A stretch of DNA of 64,000 bases from contig UBQX01000009.1 in NCBI GenBank assembly GCA_900467685.1, positions 1 to 64,000 on the forward strand, read 5' to 3'. The DNA comes from Hyphomicrobiales bacterium. GTDB taxonomy: Bacteria > Pseudomonadota > Alphaproteobacteria > Rhizobiales > Rhizobiaceae. A program made the translations under genes and the position numbers. The notes under the pieces were generated by a model. The model did not search any database. It worked only from the letters and a program-made list of their open reading frames with translations, and was not told the origin of the DNA. Each line of letters starts with the position of its first letter. Position 1 is the stretch's first letter. Shown in pieces: positions 12,639-20,892 of this stretch.

Positions 12639-13700
12639 TTAGAAAATGAAGTTGAAGAGGAAGCCGACGGCAAGAATACCGAGCGCGACAACGGTGACAA
12701 AGACGGCGATCAGCTTGAGACTGAGCACTTTGCGCAGGATGATCATTTCCGGGACAGAGAGCGCGATGACGCTCATCATGAAGGCGAGCACCGTGCCGAG
12801 CGCCGCCCCCTTGCCGAGCAGCGCTTCAACGACCGGAATGATTCCCGCCGCATTCGAATACATCGGAACGCCAAGCAGGACGGCGGCTGGAACAGACCAC
12901 CAGCTCTCGCGCCCCATGATCGAGGTGAGCAGTTCGGACGGCACGTAACCGTGAATGAAGGCGCCAGCGGCAATGCCTGCAATGATCCACAGCCAGACCT
13001 TGCCGACGATATCTTTCACGGCCTCGATGCCCGCCTTGATGCGGTCTACGGGTGTTAGCGAAGCCGAAGTCAGATCAGCCGCAGTGCTGCGAACATTCCT
13101 GACCCAGTCTTCCAGCCAGTCCTCCAGGTGAAGGCGGCCGATCACCCAGCCCGACACGATGGCGACGCCGAGACCGAAGGCGAGATAGGTCAACGCCACC
13201 TGCCAACCGACCAGCGCGAAGAGCAGGCCAAGCGCGACCTCGTTGACCATTGGCGCAGCGATCAAGAATGAAAAGGTTATTCCCAGCGGCACACCTGCCG
13301 ACACGAAGCCGACGAACAGGGGCACAGCCGAGCAGGAGCAAAAGGGCGTAAAGACGCCGAGAACTGCCGCCGCGATATTGCCTATGCCTTCGGCCCGCCC
13401 CGCCAGCAGCGCTCTCGTCCGTTCGGGCGAAAAGAAGCTTCTGACCACCCCCATCGCAAAGACCACCAGCGTCAGGAGCATCAGCACCTTCGGCGTATCG
13501 TAGAAAAAGAAGCTGGCGGCCTCATAGGTATGGCTATCGCGCGAAATCGGCAACTGCGACGTCAGCCAGTTCGAAAAGGGGACGAGTTGGCCGTAGATCA
13601 GGAACCAGCAGGCAAGGAACACGACGACCCCGGCGATCCATGTCGCCGTCTTTTCAGGTTTGCGCTGCTGTAGGGGTGCGGGAACCGTCTCATAAGTCAT
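12639..13700 (-). CDS. arsP: ArsP-type organoarsenical permease (DUF318/permease family)
   Basis: 353-aa inner-membrane protein with about 8 hydrophobic segments. The hallmark FTPFCSCSAVPLFVGF, with its paired cysteines, is at about residues 115-130, and a second permease repeat follows with GVPMYSNAAGIIPVVEALL. Proteins of this family next to ArsR export trivalent methyl- and aromatic arsenicals, while others in the family have different or unknown substrates. The start overlaps the stop of arsR (ATGA), and a small thioredoxin-like gene follows. The context supports arsenical export; specificity for methylarsenite is inference. Confidence 0.82.
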   Translation of the reverse strand: MTYETVPAPLQQRKPEKTATWIAGVVVFLACWFLIYGQLVPFSNWLTSQLPISRDSHTYEAASFFFYDTPKVLMLLTLVVFAMGVVRSFFSPERTRALLAGRAEGIGNIAAAVLGVFTPFCSCSAVPLFVGFVSAGVPLGITFSFLIAAPMVNEVALGLLFALVGWQVALTYLAFGLGVAIVSGWVIGRLHLEDWLEDWVRNVRSTAADLTSASLTPVDRIKAGIEAVKDIVGKVWLWIIAGIAAGAFIHGYVPSELLTSIMGRESWWSVPAAVLLGVPMYSNAAGIIPVVEALLGKGAALGTVLAFMMSVIALSVPEMIILRKVLSLKLIAVFVTVVALGILAVGFLFNFIF

Positions 13701-14011
13701 GCCGCCATCTCCTCACTTGTGCCAGTGGCGACAGGGTCCTCCGAGACGCTCAATACGGCGTCAACCAATCGGATGATGTCGCCGCTCAAGGGCGTGTTGC
13801 GCCGGTAAAGGACCCGCCTGCCATCCCTGCGGTCAACAACCAGGCCGGACCTGAGCAGCATCGCCATGTGACGAGACATGTTGGGCTGAGGGACATTCAC
13901 CTCCGCGAGAATTTCGCAAAGACAGACTTCCCTGTTTCTATCGATGAGCCGCAATGCGTCACGCCGCGCGGGATGAGCGAGAACGGTAAGGATGTCGTCG
14001 AGTTTGGCCAT
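13697..14011 (-). CDS. arsR: ArsR-family arsenic-responsive repressor
   Basis: 104-aa winged-helix repressor. The metalloid site of classical ArsR, ExCxCE (EVCLCEIL), lies in the third helix just ahead of the recognition helix (VPQPNMSRHMAMLLRSGLV). The start at 14011 is set by GGAGGGG 5 nt upstream; the longer in-frame extension would run through the operator. It heads the arsR-arsP-trx-osmC unit. A 10-bp perfect inverted repeat lies 26 bp upstream and is its probable operator. Confidence 0.92.
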   Translation of the reverse strand: MAKLDDILTVLAHPARRDALRLIDRNREVCLCEILAEVNVPQPNMSRHMAMLLRSGLVVDRRDGRRVLYRRNTPLSGDIIRLVDAVLSVSEDPVATGTSEEMAA

Positions 14012-14037
14012 GACTTCCCCTCCTTCCATAATCACAT

Positions 14038-14069
14038 ATGTCAACGATGACATATATCGTCGTTGACAT
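14038..14069 (-). promoter_or_regulatory. Probable ArsR operator upstream of arsR-arsP
   Basis: Perfect 10-bp inverted repeat ATGTCAACGA - 12 nt - TCGTTGACAT, with TTGACA inside one arm usable as a -35 element. Size and placement fit an ArsR dimer site that covers the promoter. It lies between arsH and arsR, so arsH read-through could also be affected. Confidence 0.75.
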
Positions 14070-14110
14070 GGATCAATCGAGGGAAGGAAGCCGCTGCAGG
14101 TCTGGAGCAA

Positions 14111-14827
14111 TCAAATCGATTGCAAATTCACCCGCTTTTCCAGCTTCTCCGCTTCTTCCTTGCGCTCGCTGTAGCGGTCGGTGAGATACAATGAGCAGTC
14201 GCGGGTCATCCACGTGAACTTCACGAGTTCCTCGCAGACATCCACGACGCGGTCGTAATAGGAGGAGGGTTTCATCCGGCCGGCCGCGTCGAATTCCTGA
14301 TAGGCCTTCGCGACCGAGCTTCGGTTCGGGATGGTGATCATCCGCATCCAGCGGCCGAGCAAACGCAAGGTGTTGACGGCGTTGAAGGACTGCGAGCCGC
14401 CAGACACCTGCATGACAGCGAGCGTCTTGCCCTGTGTCGGCCGGATCGCGCCGATGGAGAGCGGGATCCAGTCGATCTGCGCCTTCATGATGCCCGTGAT
14501 CGCGCCGTGGCGTTCCGGACTGACCCAGACCTGACCCTCCGACCATTCCGACAACGCCCGCAGTTCCTGCACCTTGGGATGGCTGACAGGGGCATCGTCC
14601 GGAAGGGGCAGGCCGGACGGATCGAAGAACCGCACCTCGGCCCCGAAATGCTCCAGCAGGCGACCGGCCTCCTGCGCGAGCAGGCGGCTATAGGACACGG
14701 CGCGCACCGATCCGTAGAGGATCAGGATGCGTGGCGGATGGGTAGAGAACGCAGGGCGCAAGGCCTGTAGGTCGATTGGATTAACATGGCGCAAATCGGC
14801 GGCCGGCAGGGTGTTCTGATCAGTCAA
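14111..14827 (-). CDS. arsH: ArsH NADPH-dependent FMN reductase / organoarsenical oxidase
   Basis: 238 aa with a flavodoxin-like fold. [15 protein letters not shown] near residue 33 is the FMN phosphate loop, [20 protein letters not shown] is the conserved central motif of ArsH, and [15 protein letters not shown] follows. Members oxidise trivalent methylarsenicals or reduce quinones and azo dyes. The likely start is the TTG at 14827, preceded at 8-nt spacing by GGAGGG, and it overlaps the arsC stop by 8 bp. It is the last gene of the arsR2-ACR3-arsC-arsH unit. Confidence 0.9.
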   Translation of the reverse strand: MTDQNTLPAADLRHVNPIDLQALRPAFSTHPPRILILYGSVRAVSYSRLLAQEAGRLLEHFGAEVRFFDPSGLPLPDDAPVSHPKVQELRALSEWSEGQVWVSPERHGAITGIMKAQIDWIPLSIGAIRPTQGKTLAVMQVSGGSQSFNAVNTLRLLGRWMRMITIPNRSSVAKAYQEFDAAGRMKPSSYYDRVVDVCEELVKFTWMTRDCSLYLTDRYSERKEEAEKLEKRVNLQSI

Positions 14828-15245
14828 CGCGCTTACCCTCCGGATCGAGCACGGCCTCACCGTCTTCCTTGACGAACGCGCTCGTGAAGGCATCGGCGGG
14901 CAGGATGTCCAGAACCACTTCCGAAGGACGACAAAGGCGTGTTCCCATGGGGGTGACGACGAACGGGCGGTTGATGAGGATCGGGGTCTTGATCATCGCT
15001 TCGATCAACTCCTCATCCGTAAGGGAGGTGTCGGAGAGGCCGAGCTCGGCATAAGGGGTGCCTTTCTCGCGGATGGCCTGGCGGACGCTGAGACCCGCAT
15101 CCGCAATCATCGCCTTCAGCTTGTCAGCCGATGGCGGGTTGTTCAGGTAGTCAATGGCGGTCGGCTCTATGCCTGCGTGGCGGATCAGCGCCAGGGTGTT
15201 CCGCGATGTTCCACAGGCGGGGTTGTGGTAGATGGTGACGTTCAT
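14820..15245 (-). CDS. arsC: Arsenate reductase, glutaredoxin-coupled (ArsC/Spx fold)
   Basis: 141 aa. The catalytic cysteine is in [10 protein letters not shown] at residues 7-16, which is the hallmark of E. coli R773-type Ars[16 protein letters not shown] near residue 94 holds the conserved arginines. It reduces arsenate to arsenite for export by ACR3. The start at 15245 is one base beyond the ACR3 stop; the ACR3 C-terminal region supplies the ribosome site. Note that a remnant of a different, phosphatase-type ArsC lies at the other end of ACR3. Confidence 0.93.
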   Translation of the reverse strand: MNVTIYHNPACGTSRNTLALIRHAGIEPTAIDYLNNPPSADKLKAMIADAGLSVRQAIREKGTPYAELGLSDTSLTDEELIEAMIKTPILINRPFVVTPMGTRLCRPSEVVLDILPADAFTSAFVKEDGEAVLDPEGKRVD

Positions 15246-15246
15246 G

Positions 15247-16308
15247 TCAGGCGTTCCTTGAGCGGGTGGTGTTGCGGGCAACGGCGGGGGCGCTTTCGTA
15301 CCAGCCCTTCGAGCGGTTCACGATCCAGACGACGGAGAGCATCACAGGCACTTCGATGAGCACGCCGACGACGGTTGCGAGCGCCGCCCCGGAATTGAAG
15401 CCGAAGAGCGAGATCGCCGCCGCGACGGCCAATTCGAAGAAGTTGGACGCACCGATGAGTGCGGATGGGCCAGCGACGCAATGCTCTTCGCCGGTGAGGC
15501 GGTTTAGCAGGTAAGCGAGGCCCGAGTTGAAGTAGACCTGAATCAGGATGGGCACGGCCAGAAGCGCAATCACGGCGGGCTGGGCGATGATCTGCTCGCC
15601 CTGAAAGCCGAACAGCATGACCAGCGTCGCAAGCAGGGCGACGAGCGACAGAGGCTGAAGCCTGCCCTGCAGGGATTCCAGCCGCGTTGCCGAGCCATCA
15701 ACGATCAGCAAGCGGCGGATCACCTGTGACACGATGACCGGAATGACGATGTAGAGCACGACGGATAGCACCAGCGTGTCCCATGGCACCGTGATGGCCG
15801 ACAGGCCCAGCAGCAGAGCCACGATGGGGGCGAAAGCTACCACCATGATCGCGTCGTTCAAGGCGACCTGCGACAGCGTGAAATGAGGCTCGCCCTTTGT
15901 CAGGTTCGACCAGACGAAGACCATGGCCGTACACGGCGCTGCCGCAAGGATGATCAGGCCCGCGATATAGCTGTCGATCTGTGTTTGCGGCAGGTAGGGA
16001 CTGAACAGCCAGCCGATGAACAGCCAACCGAGCAAGGCCATGGAAAAGGGTTTGACTGCCCAATTGACGAAGAGCGTCACCCCGATGCCCCGCCAATGCC
16101 GGCCGACCTCGGTCAGCGCGGTAAAGTCGATCTTCAGGAGCATGGGTATGATCATCAGCCAGATCAGGACGGCGACCGGAATGTTGACCTTCGCCACTTC
16201 CAGAGCGCCCACGGTATGAAAGAAGGCCGGAAAGATATGACCGAGCGCGATGCCGACGACAATGCACAGGCCAACCCAAAGGGTGAGATAGCGTTCAAAG
16301 GTAGACAT
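15247..16308 (-). CDS. arsB (acr3): ACR3-family arsenite efflux permease
   Basis: 353 aa, about ten membrane segments. Family motifs include [11 protein letters not shown] near residue 56, [14 protein letters not shown] with the essential cysteine near residue 130, [13 protein letters not shown], and [14 protein letters not shown] toward the end. It exports As(III) driven by membrane potential. AGGTGG lies about 6 nt before the ATG, inside the out-of-frame arsC relic. It is followed by arsC with one base between stop and start. Confidence 0.94.
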   Translation of the reverse strand: MSTFERYLTLWVGLCIVVGIALGHIFPAFFHTVGALEVAKVNIPVAVLIWLMIIPMLLKIDFTALTEVGRHWRGIGVTLFVNWAVKPFSMALLGWLFIGWLFSPYLPQTQIDSYIAGLIILAAAPCTAMVFVWSNLTKGEPHFTLSQVALNDAIMVVAFAPIVALLLGLSAITVPWDTLVLSVVLYIVIPVIVSQVIRRLLIVDGSATRLESLQGRLQPLSLVALLATLVMLFGFQGEQIIAQPAVIALLAVPILIQVYFNSGLAYLLNRLTGEEHCVAGPSALIGASNFFELAVAAAISLFGFNSGAALATVVGVLIEVPVMLSVVWIVNRSKGWYESAPAVARNTTRSRNA

Positions 16309-16411
16309 TATGCCACCTTTCCGTTCCTGCCGACTGAAGGATGGCTTTCGCCAAAATCGAACGAGCGGAATTGCCCGTGCAGAGGAACAGCACGTTGTAG
16401 ACCTTGGTCAT
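16295..16411 (-). pseudogene. Truncated phosphatase-type arsC (N-terminal 38 codons only)
   Basis: An ATG at 16411 opens 38 codons beginning [19 protein letters not shown]. This is the start of a low-molecular-weight phosphatase-type, thioredoxin-coupled arsenate reductase with its CX5R loop (CTGNSAR). The frame then runs ILAKAILQ, loses family sequence at the ACR3 gene boundary and stops at 16295, 14 bp inside ACR3. Normal length is about 130-175 aa, so about three quarters are missing. It most likely results from a deletion that joined ACR3 to the old arsC 5' end. It is too short to be active. Confidence 0.85.
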
Positions 16412-16430
16412 GGCGTGATCTTTCGTGAGG

Positions 16431-16793
16431 TCAGATGGTTGTCGGGGCGGCCTCTTTGGGAGGGCAGCAAGGGGTCAAATCAGCAATCAGCGGCGCGCAG
16501 AGCCTGGCCTTCCCGCCGCAGCAATCCTGCAGAAGGTAGAGGATCGTGCTGCGCAATCCTTCAAGATTGGCGCGGTAGATGATGGAGCGGCTTTGCCGCT
16601 CGCCCGAAACCAGTCCGGCGTTGGACAGGATGGTCAGATGGGCTGACATGGTATTTTGCGGGACGCCGAGCGCACGGGCGAGATCTCCGGCGGCAATGCC
16701 GTCAGGCTCCCGTTCGACCAGCAGGCGAAAGGTCTGCAGGCGTGTCGGCTGCGCAAGGGCGGCAAGCGCCGCTATGGTTTTATTTTCATCCAT
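16431..16793 (-). CDS. arsR: ArsR-family repressor with C-terminal cysteine site
   Basis: 120 aa. The winged helix has [21 protein letters not shown] as its recognition region. Unlike the arsR at 13.7 kb it lacks the CxC of helix 3 and instead has C91, C92 and C99 ([10 protein letters not shown]), the As(III) site known from Acidithiobacillus and Corynebacterium types; a further CC pair follows at the tail. It heads arsR2-(arsC relic)-ACR3-arsC-arsH. The start codon abuts an inverted repeat that is its likely operator. Confidence 0.92.
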   Translation of the reverse strand: MDENKTIAALAALAQPTRLQTFRLLVEREPDGIAAGDLARALGVPQNTMSAHLTILSNAGLVSGERQSRSIIYRANLEGLRSTILYLLQDCCGGKARLCAPLIADLTPCCPPKEAAPTTI

Positions 16794-16813
16794 ATATCCA
16801 GAGTGATGGATAT
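16794..16813 (-). promoter_or_regulatory. Probable operator of the second arsR
   Basis: Perfect inverted repeat ATATCCA - 6 nt - TGGATAT directly next to the start codon at 16793. A TTGACA (16822-16827, minus strand) lies just upstream. It leaves almost no room for a Shine-Dalgarno, so the leader is very short or the repeat itself lies in the leader. Confidence 0.6.
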
Positions 16814-16981
16814 TATTCGTTTGTCAACAGGATGTCGTCGCGGTGAAGGCGAGATTGATGAGCTGTGGTGAGTGCCCCGAAATTCGGGAATCTATTGCCG
16901 ACAATCCGCAATCGTCCCCCACTCGCCAATAATCTGCCCTTCGGCCACGCCGGGCAGTTCACTCCGGTTTTCGTGCGGATC

Positions 16982-17105
16982 TTATGCCTTCCTGGTTCCC
17001 TTCGCGCGCCCAAAGGTCCGCTTCTTCTTCCACTCCGCATCGAAATCCACCTCACTGGACATCGGCAACCAATATCTGGGTTGAGCGGCATATTGTTTAT
17101 GAAGC
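16982..17105 (-). pseudogene. Decayed coding stretch left of the integrase relic
   Basis: After the TAG that ends the integrase relic the same minus-strand frame is open for about 40 codons (YAAQPRYWLP, then a basic tail EWKKKRTFGRAKGTRKA and a stop at 16982). It looks like the last part of a coding sequence, but I cannot assign a family. The rest of 16814-16981 shows nothing recognisable. Confidence 0.3.
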
Positions 17106-17262
17106 TAGCGGTCTGAAGATCGCGCACGCGGCTTACGATTCCGTCTCGAAACCGACGAGGCCTCGACGTTCGGACGTTCGGTCTCGCGCGATTCCGGCGA
17201 TAACGCGGGCGATATATCCAACGATACAATGGACGATCTGGCCCTTGGTTGGGGCAGATTGC
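17106..17262 (-). pseudogene. Relic of a tyrosine recombinase 5' end (older copy)
   Basis: On the minus strand this copies the first part of the integrase gene at 21.1-22.4 kb: NVEASSVS-R/K-RNRKPRARSSDR is kept almost unchanged, then a TAG and unrelated sequence follow. The position matching the start codon of the full copy is GCA instead of GTG. It lies immediately outside the left tRNA-end copy. This is the arrangement expected if an older element of the same family occupied the tRNA first. Confidence 0.75.
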
Positions 17263-17322
17263 TCGGAAAAGCGTATTACGCTCAAACATTTGCGGGGGAA
17301 TTGGAGGAGAGTGTTTGTAATA

Positions 17323-17339
17323 TGGCGGAGAGGGTGGGA
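17323..17339. other. Left attachment site (attL-like, tRNA 3' end copy)
   Basis: TGGCGGAGAGGGTGGGA, identical to the last 17 bases (complement, including CCA) of the tRNA-Ser gene at 22422-22438. Only the acceptor and part of the T-arm are copied here; no full tRNA can be drawn. Confidence 0.82.
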
Positions 17340-17475
17340 CTCTCCTCCAGATACAAAGATTCCAATAACTTGCCACAAGGCACTGAGAAATCTGCGCGAT
17401 TTCGATACCGCCAACGATACAGAGCACGATACAAGATCTCAAGGACCCTCTTTCACGACGCAGAAGGGCTGCGTG

Positions 17476-18771
17476 TTAATCCCAATAACCCTGCTTCGGC
17501 GGCGGGTCGCCCTCTGGGTCTTCCAGCGTGTCGGTCTCAGGAAACAATTCCATTTCGCGAAGATTGGCGCTCAGCACATCGATGCTGTTTTGAGCTTCGA
17601 GCATTGCCAACCTATTGGTGGCCCAATCGATCATCCGCTGGTATTCGGGTGTCGGTACTATGCTGGCGGACGCGGCCGAGATCGTGGCGCGCAAATCAGC
17701 GGCTTCCCGCTGAAAATCGGCCAACGCTTGCAGGAACGCCTTGCGCTTTTCTTCTCGCTCCTGCCGCTGTTTATGAAGCTCTCGTCTGTGTGCCATGTGG
17801 CGGCGACGCCGTTCCGTTTCTTCCTGATCGAGCCGTCGCTGCTTCTGGTAGGCAAGATGGTAAAGAATGCCATCTGCGATCTGATCGATCATTTCCTCCA
17901 GCGTTTGGCGCTTTCCATCCTTCCATCTCTTTCGAGCGCCGTCAGACCAGCAGTATATTTCCAGCCCCACCTTCCCTTCGTGGATATAGTCAAATTCCGG
18001 CCAGAAGCGTTCCCAAGACAGCCATTCTCCTCGTCTGCTCGCCAGTTGACGTCTACGCTCGTATTCCTGTTGTCGCTGCAATTCTGAAGCCGTGGGCTCG
18101 TGCTTTTGACGTCGACGTTCCTCAGTAAGCTCAAAACGGACGCTGTCGGGCATCATCGTTGCGTGGATACCCTTTTCATCGTGAGAAACCGAAATCCCCC
18201 TCTTTTCAAGCTCTAGGGCAAGGTGATGGAGAACAGCCACGACACGGGTTCGCGATCCTGGGTGAACCTGGATTCCAGGCACGTGCAATTCGCCGTACCC
18301 GTCCGGCTTTGTTTCCCTCAACTGGCTCCACAGTCCCGAGATTGATAAATGCGGCTTTCTGACAGACTCAAGCGTGTTTGGGATGCGGTCCTCTGGCGTT
18401 TCGGATGCGATGGGCTTCTTAGGGGGAGTAGGTCTGGCTTCGATGACGTCGGTCTTCTGTTCCCGGAACTCTTTCACCGTTCGATTGGCTGCCTCAATGG
18501 CAAGCGCGACATATGGGTTGACTTCGACCTTATGGATCCCGAGATGCACAGTTTCCAATTCAGGACTATGCATGGGCCTCAAAGGCGTCTTGGTTACTTT
18601 CTGCCCGGCCTCAATGCGTGCCCAGTAGCCCCGTCCTGGAACCGGGATAAGATGTCGCTGGCAAAGCTTGGCAAGTCCCCGGTCGGAAAATCCGAAATCC
18701 TCGGCAACTTTGACAATCGGCGTCGACCAAACGAGATCATAGAGTTCTCTGCGCGTGTATGTCCGTTGCAT
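17476..18771 (-). CDS. Element cargo: uncharacterised HTH/coiled-coil protein, 431 aa
   Basis: ATG 18771 has GGAG about 8 nt upstream. The N-terminal 55 residues (YTRRELYDLVWSTPI, GFSDRGLAKLCQ, PVPGRGYWARIEAG) look like a small HTH-type domain seen in many uncharacterised proteins of rhizobial plasmids and islands. The middle has a proline-rich linker and mixed alpha/beta sequence. From about residue 215 it is dominated by Arg/Glu/Gln-rich helices, a probable coiled coil up to about 370. No catalytic motif is evident. It is soluble and probably DNA-linked. Function is unknown. Confidence 0.8.
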   Translation of the reverse strand: MQRTYTRRELYDLVWSTPIVKVAEDFGFSDRGLAKLCQRHLIPVPGRGYWARIEAGQKVTKTPLRPMHSPELETVHLGIHKVEVNPYVALAIEAANRTVKEFREQKTDVIEARPTPPKKPIASETPEDRIPNTLESVRKPHLSISGLWSQLRETKPDGYGELHVPGIQVHPGSRTRVVAVLHHLALELEKRGISVSHDEKGIHATMMPDSVRFELTEERRRQKHEPTASELQRQQEYERRRQLASRRGEWLSWERFWPEFDYIHEGKVGLEIYCWSDGARKRWKDGKRQTLEEMIDQIADGILYHLAYQKQRRLDQEETERRRRHMAHRRELHKQRQEREEKRKAFLQALADFQREAADLRATISAASASIVPTPEYQRMIDWATNRLAMLEAQNSIDVLSANLREMELFPETDTLEDPEGDPPPKQGYWD

Positions 18772-19150
18772 TTCAGCTCTCCACATCAACGCCAGGTCAA
18801 CCGAAGTCAGCCTTCAGAAATCATCACTTCTTGTGATGCTCTTCAAGGGGCCATTCGATGGACCACGTGCGCGTCGACAATAATTTCCCAAATGCGACAT
18901 TTCAAATCTGTCCGCGATATCAATGGGCAAATTTGCACGGGAGCGGACGACCCGGGGGATGGCCTTTTTAGGGTGCGTTGAAATGTCGCAGTTTAGTGCG
19001 AAAATGACCCGCGATTGACCTTCAAACCAGGCCGTTTTCTAGCTTATCAAGCCATTGTCAACATTGGACGATTTGACAACCCGAAAAATCCGACCGACCA
19101 TTTCTATGTCAGCACAAAGCTGACGTAGAAAACGTCAACTGGAGAAGCAC
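18772..19150. promoter_or_regulatory. Divergent control region of the element with two inverted repeats
   Basis: About 380 bp between the two cargo genes. It contains a perfect 7-bp repeat TTGTCAA - 11 nt - TTGACAA (19055-19079) and a 13-bp arm pair, TTTCTATGTCAGC - 5 nt - GCTGACGTAGAAA with one mismatch (19101-19131). The second ends 19 bp before the start of the 374-aa gene, so it can act as operator or as a leader hairpin. Confidence 0.6.
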
Positions 19151-20275
19151 ATGACGGAATACAGCAATGTGAAGCGGGCGGAGATCGCTGCCAAGAAGGA
19201 AGGCAAGAATGTGCCAAAAAGCGACATGTCTTGGATCGACACTGTCGCTACGGATGAGGACCAGGATGGTGTCCTTAGAGATGTCACAAGGAAGCTACAA
19301 TTCCTGAACCGGATGTCGACGGAGCATGCCTTCGCCATCGGGCTGGAGTTCCAGCGTGCAAAAGCCATCATTCCACCCAAGAGCTTCGGAAGGTGGCTGA
19401 AGCCTGTGTCAGGCTACACCGTGAAGGCAGCCACCTACTATATTTCGGTCCATGAGAAACTGGCCGATTACAAAGTCCGACTGATCAACGCAGCAATCGC
19501 GCCGACCACCATGTTTATCATGGCTAAGGGCAGCAAAAGCGCAATCGAGACCGCGCTCCGGGCTTTCGAAAACGGCGAGCGACTGACCGGAAAGCAGGTT
19601 CAGGCGATCGTTGACGCTGAGAGCGGGGTCGCGAAAACCGAGGAGATGCCGATTCTCCTGAACACGCCTGGCCTTGCAGGGCTGAAGAAGGCGGCTGCGG
19701 CGAGGCAGATTGAGGAAATCTCCCTCTTTCGAGAAATGATCGATCGCATTCGCCATGAAGTCGAGGAAGCTTTAAAGCCGTTGCAGCACGGACGAGCAGT
19801 CGTCAAGAAGCACCTGACTGACACGGTCGCCATGGATTGCAGGCACGCTCACGATCTTCTTTGCAGCATCGCTGTTCCCGTCGTCCCCGGCTTTCAATCG
19901 TATGATAGGTGGAGGCACGGGCAATTTGAGAAGGGAACCGCTTGGCATAAAGTGCAGTTGCTTCTGTACAAAGCAGGCGCGCCCGATGCTTGGCCAGATC
20001 GTGCGGAACTGGTCGCGTGGCTTCAGAAAGAAATGCTACCCGTGCTTCGTTTCATCCTGGATGGAGAACCACTTCCTGGATTCGCTCTGGTTGAGGATGA
20101 AGGTGTCGAGGAGACTGAATCGCTGGAGGAGCTGGGCAGGCCTGCTGTCGATCATACTGAGCGCACTCAGTTTGTCGGTTCGCCGCCGCTGGAAAACAAT
20201 CTTGGGTTCGAGTCGGGCCAGTTAGGAGCGCTGTTTGACGCTTCAGCTTTCGAAGACGCTCCGGAGCTGGCGTGA
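19151..20275 (+). CDS. Element cargo: uncharacterised DUF3102-like protein, 374 aa
   Basis: GGAG lies 8 nt before the ATG. Residues about 45-110 include FLNRMSTEHAFAIGLEFQRAKAI and FGRWLKPVSGYTVKAATYYISV, a helical arrangement like plasmid/phage proteins with a DUF3102-type domain (large-serine helix, then FGxWL). The C-terminal half has a helical segment (FREMIDRIRHEVEEALKP) and an acidic tail. No enzymatic motif is seen. It is followed by a strong terminator and preceded by inverted repeats, so it is an independently controlled single-gene unit, perhaps self-regulated. Confidence 0.8.
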   Translation: MTEYSNVKRAEIAAKKEGKNVPKSDMSWIDTVATDEDQDGVLRDVTRKLQFLNRMSTEHAFAIGLEFQRAKAIIPPKSFGRWLKPVSGYTVKAATYYISVHEKLADYKVRLINAAIAPTTMFIMAKGSKSAIETALRAFENGERLTGKQVQAIVDAESGVAKTEEMPILLNTPGLAGLKKAAAARQIEEISLFREMIDRIRHEVEEALKPLQHGRAVVKKHLTDTVAMDCRHAHDLLCSIAVPVVPGFQSYDRWRHGQFEKGTAWHKVQLLLYKAGAPDAWPDRAELVAWLQKEMLPVLRFILDGEPLPGFALVEDEGVEETESLEELGRPAVDHTERTQFVGSPPLENNLGFESGQLGALFDASAFEDAPELA

Positions 20276-20300
20276 TAGCGGTCGATCTTTGATGCTCGTG

Positions 20301-20330
20301 AACCCTGCTTCGGCAGGGTTTTCTTTTGTT
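20301..20330 (+). terminator. Terminator after the 374-aa gene
   Basis: Perfect 8-bp stem AACCCTGC / GCAGGGTT closed by a TTCG tetraloop and followed by TTCTTTTGTT. Confidence 0.92.
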
Positions 20331-20538
20331 CGCACTCGCCGATCGGCGTCGGCCGTTAACCATATCCGCGTTCAACGTTCCTGGTGCGTTCCAGGGCCCC
20401 TTGCTGCAGACAGGATGACGCGTTACGTTTGTTGTGTCGGCAGAAGCTGTGCTCCTGCAGTGACTTAGCGGCCCCCGCCAGTGCTGGAACACCGGACGAG
20501 GGCCTGACCCGCCACCTTGCTGTAGAAGGAATTGGGCT

Positions 20539-20718
20539 ATGAAAAGCCATACCTTTATCTTCCCCACGACGGAAGAAATTTTGTCATCCTCTCCCGCTGA
20601 TCTTGTGAGCACCATCGGGGCTTCCGCGGCCATTCCCTTGCGCTGCGCCGCGAGGTTCATGGCCGAGGGCCTTGGCGCAAACAGCCTCGGTGACGAGTCT
20701 GCGCCGACCGCTCGCTAG
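20539..20718 (+). CDS. Possible small protein, 59 aa
   Basis: ATG 20539 with AAGGA about 9 nt upstream. The product begins MKSHTFIFPTTEEILSSSPADLV and contains a weakly hydrophobic middle (STIGASAAIPLRCAARF). No family is recognised. It may be real or a chance frame in decayed element DNA. Confidence 0.35.
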   Translation: MKSHTFIFPTTEEILSSSPADLVSTIGASAAIPLRCAARFMAEGLGANSLGDESAPTAR

Positions 20719-20892
20719 CCTCAACCCCGATCGAACGCCGTCCCGGTTTGCGTCCTGCCTCATTTGGCTTGGCCCGCAGACCTTCGCGTAGTGCTGCATC
20801 GCTGAGCTCGAATGCGGAAATAATTTCCGCGTCGGGAGATGATGATGGCATGGCCGACGCCGGCGTGTTCGATCTCTTCATGGAGAAGAATG

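Larger units (their letters stand above)
17106..17339. repeat. Imperfect direct repeat, left copy (pairs with 22180-22438)
   Basis: About 234 bp aligned with 259 bp at the right copy. Both contain the integrase 5' coding end, its upstream region (a shared block around GCGGGGGAATTGGAGG), and the last 17 bases of tRNA-Ser. Homology stops at 17340, where the left copy continues as CTCTCC and the right one continues into the intact tRNA. Confidence 0.85.

Noticed and set aside
17340-17475. Second tRNA-Ser gene at the left att
   Set aside because: Only the last 17 bases are present; the D and anticodon arms are missing.
17489-17506. Terminator similar to 20301-20330 (CCCTGCTTCGGC)
   Set aside because: The right arm is not complementary and it lies inside the 431-aa gene.
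16984-18087. 367-aa plus-strand frame across the left att region
   Set aside because: It runs across a non-coding junction and antisense of the cargo gene; no ribosome site or family.
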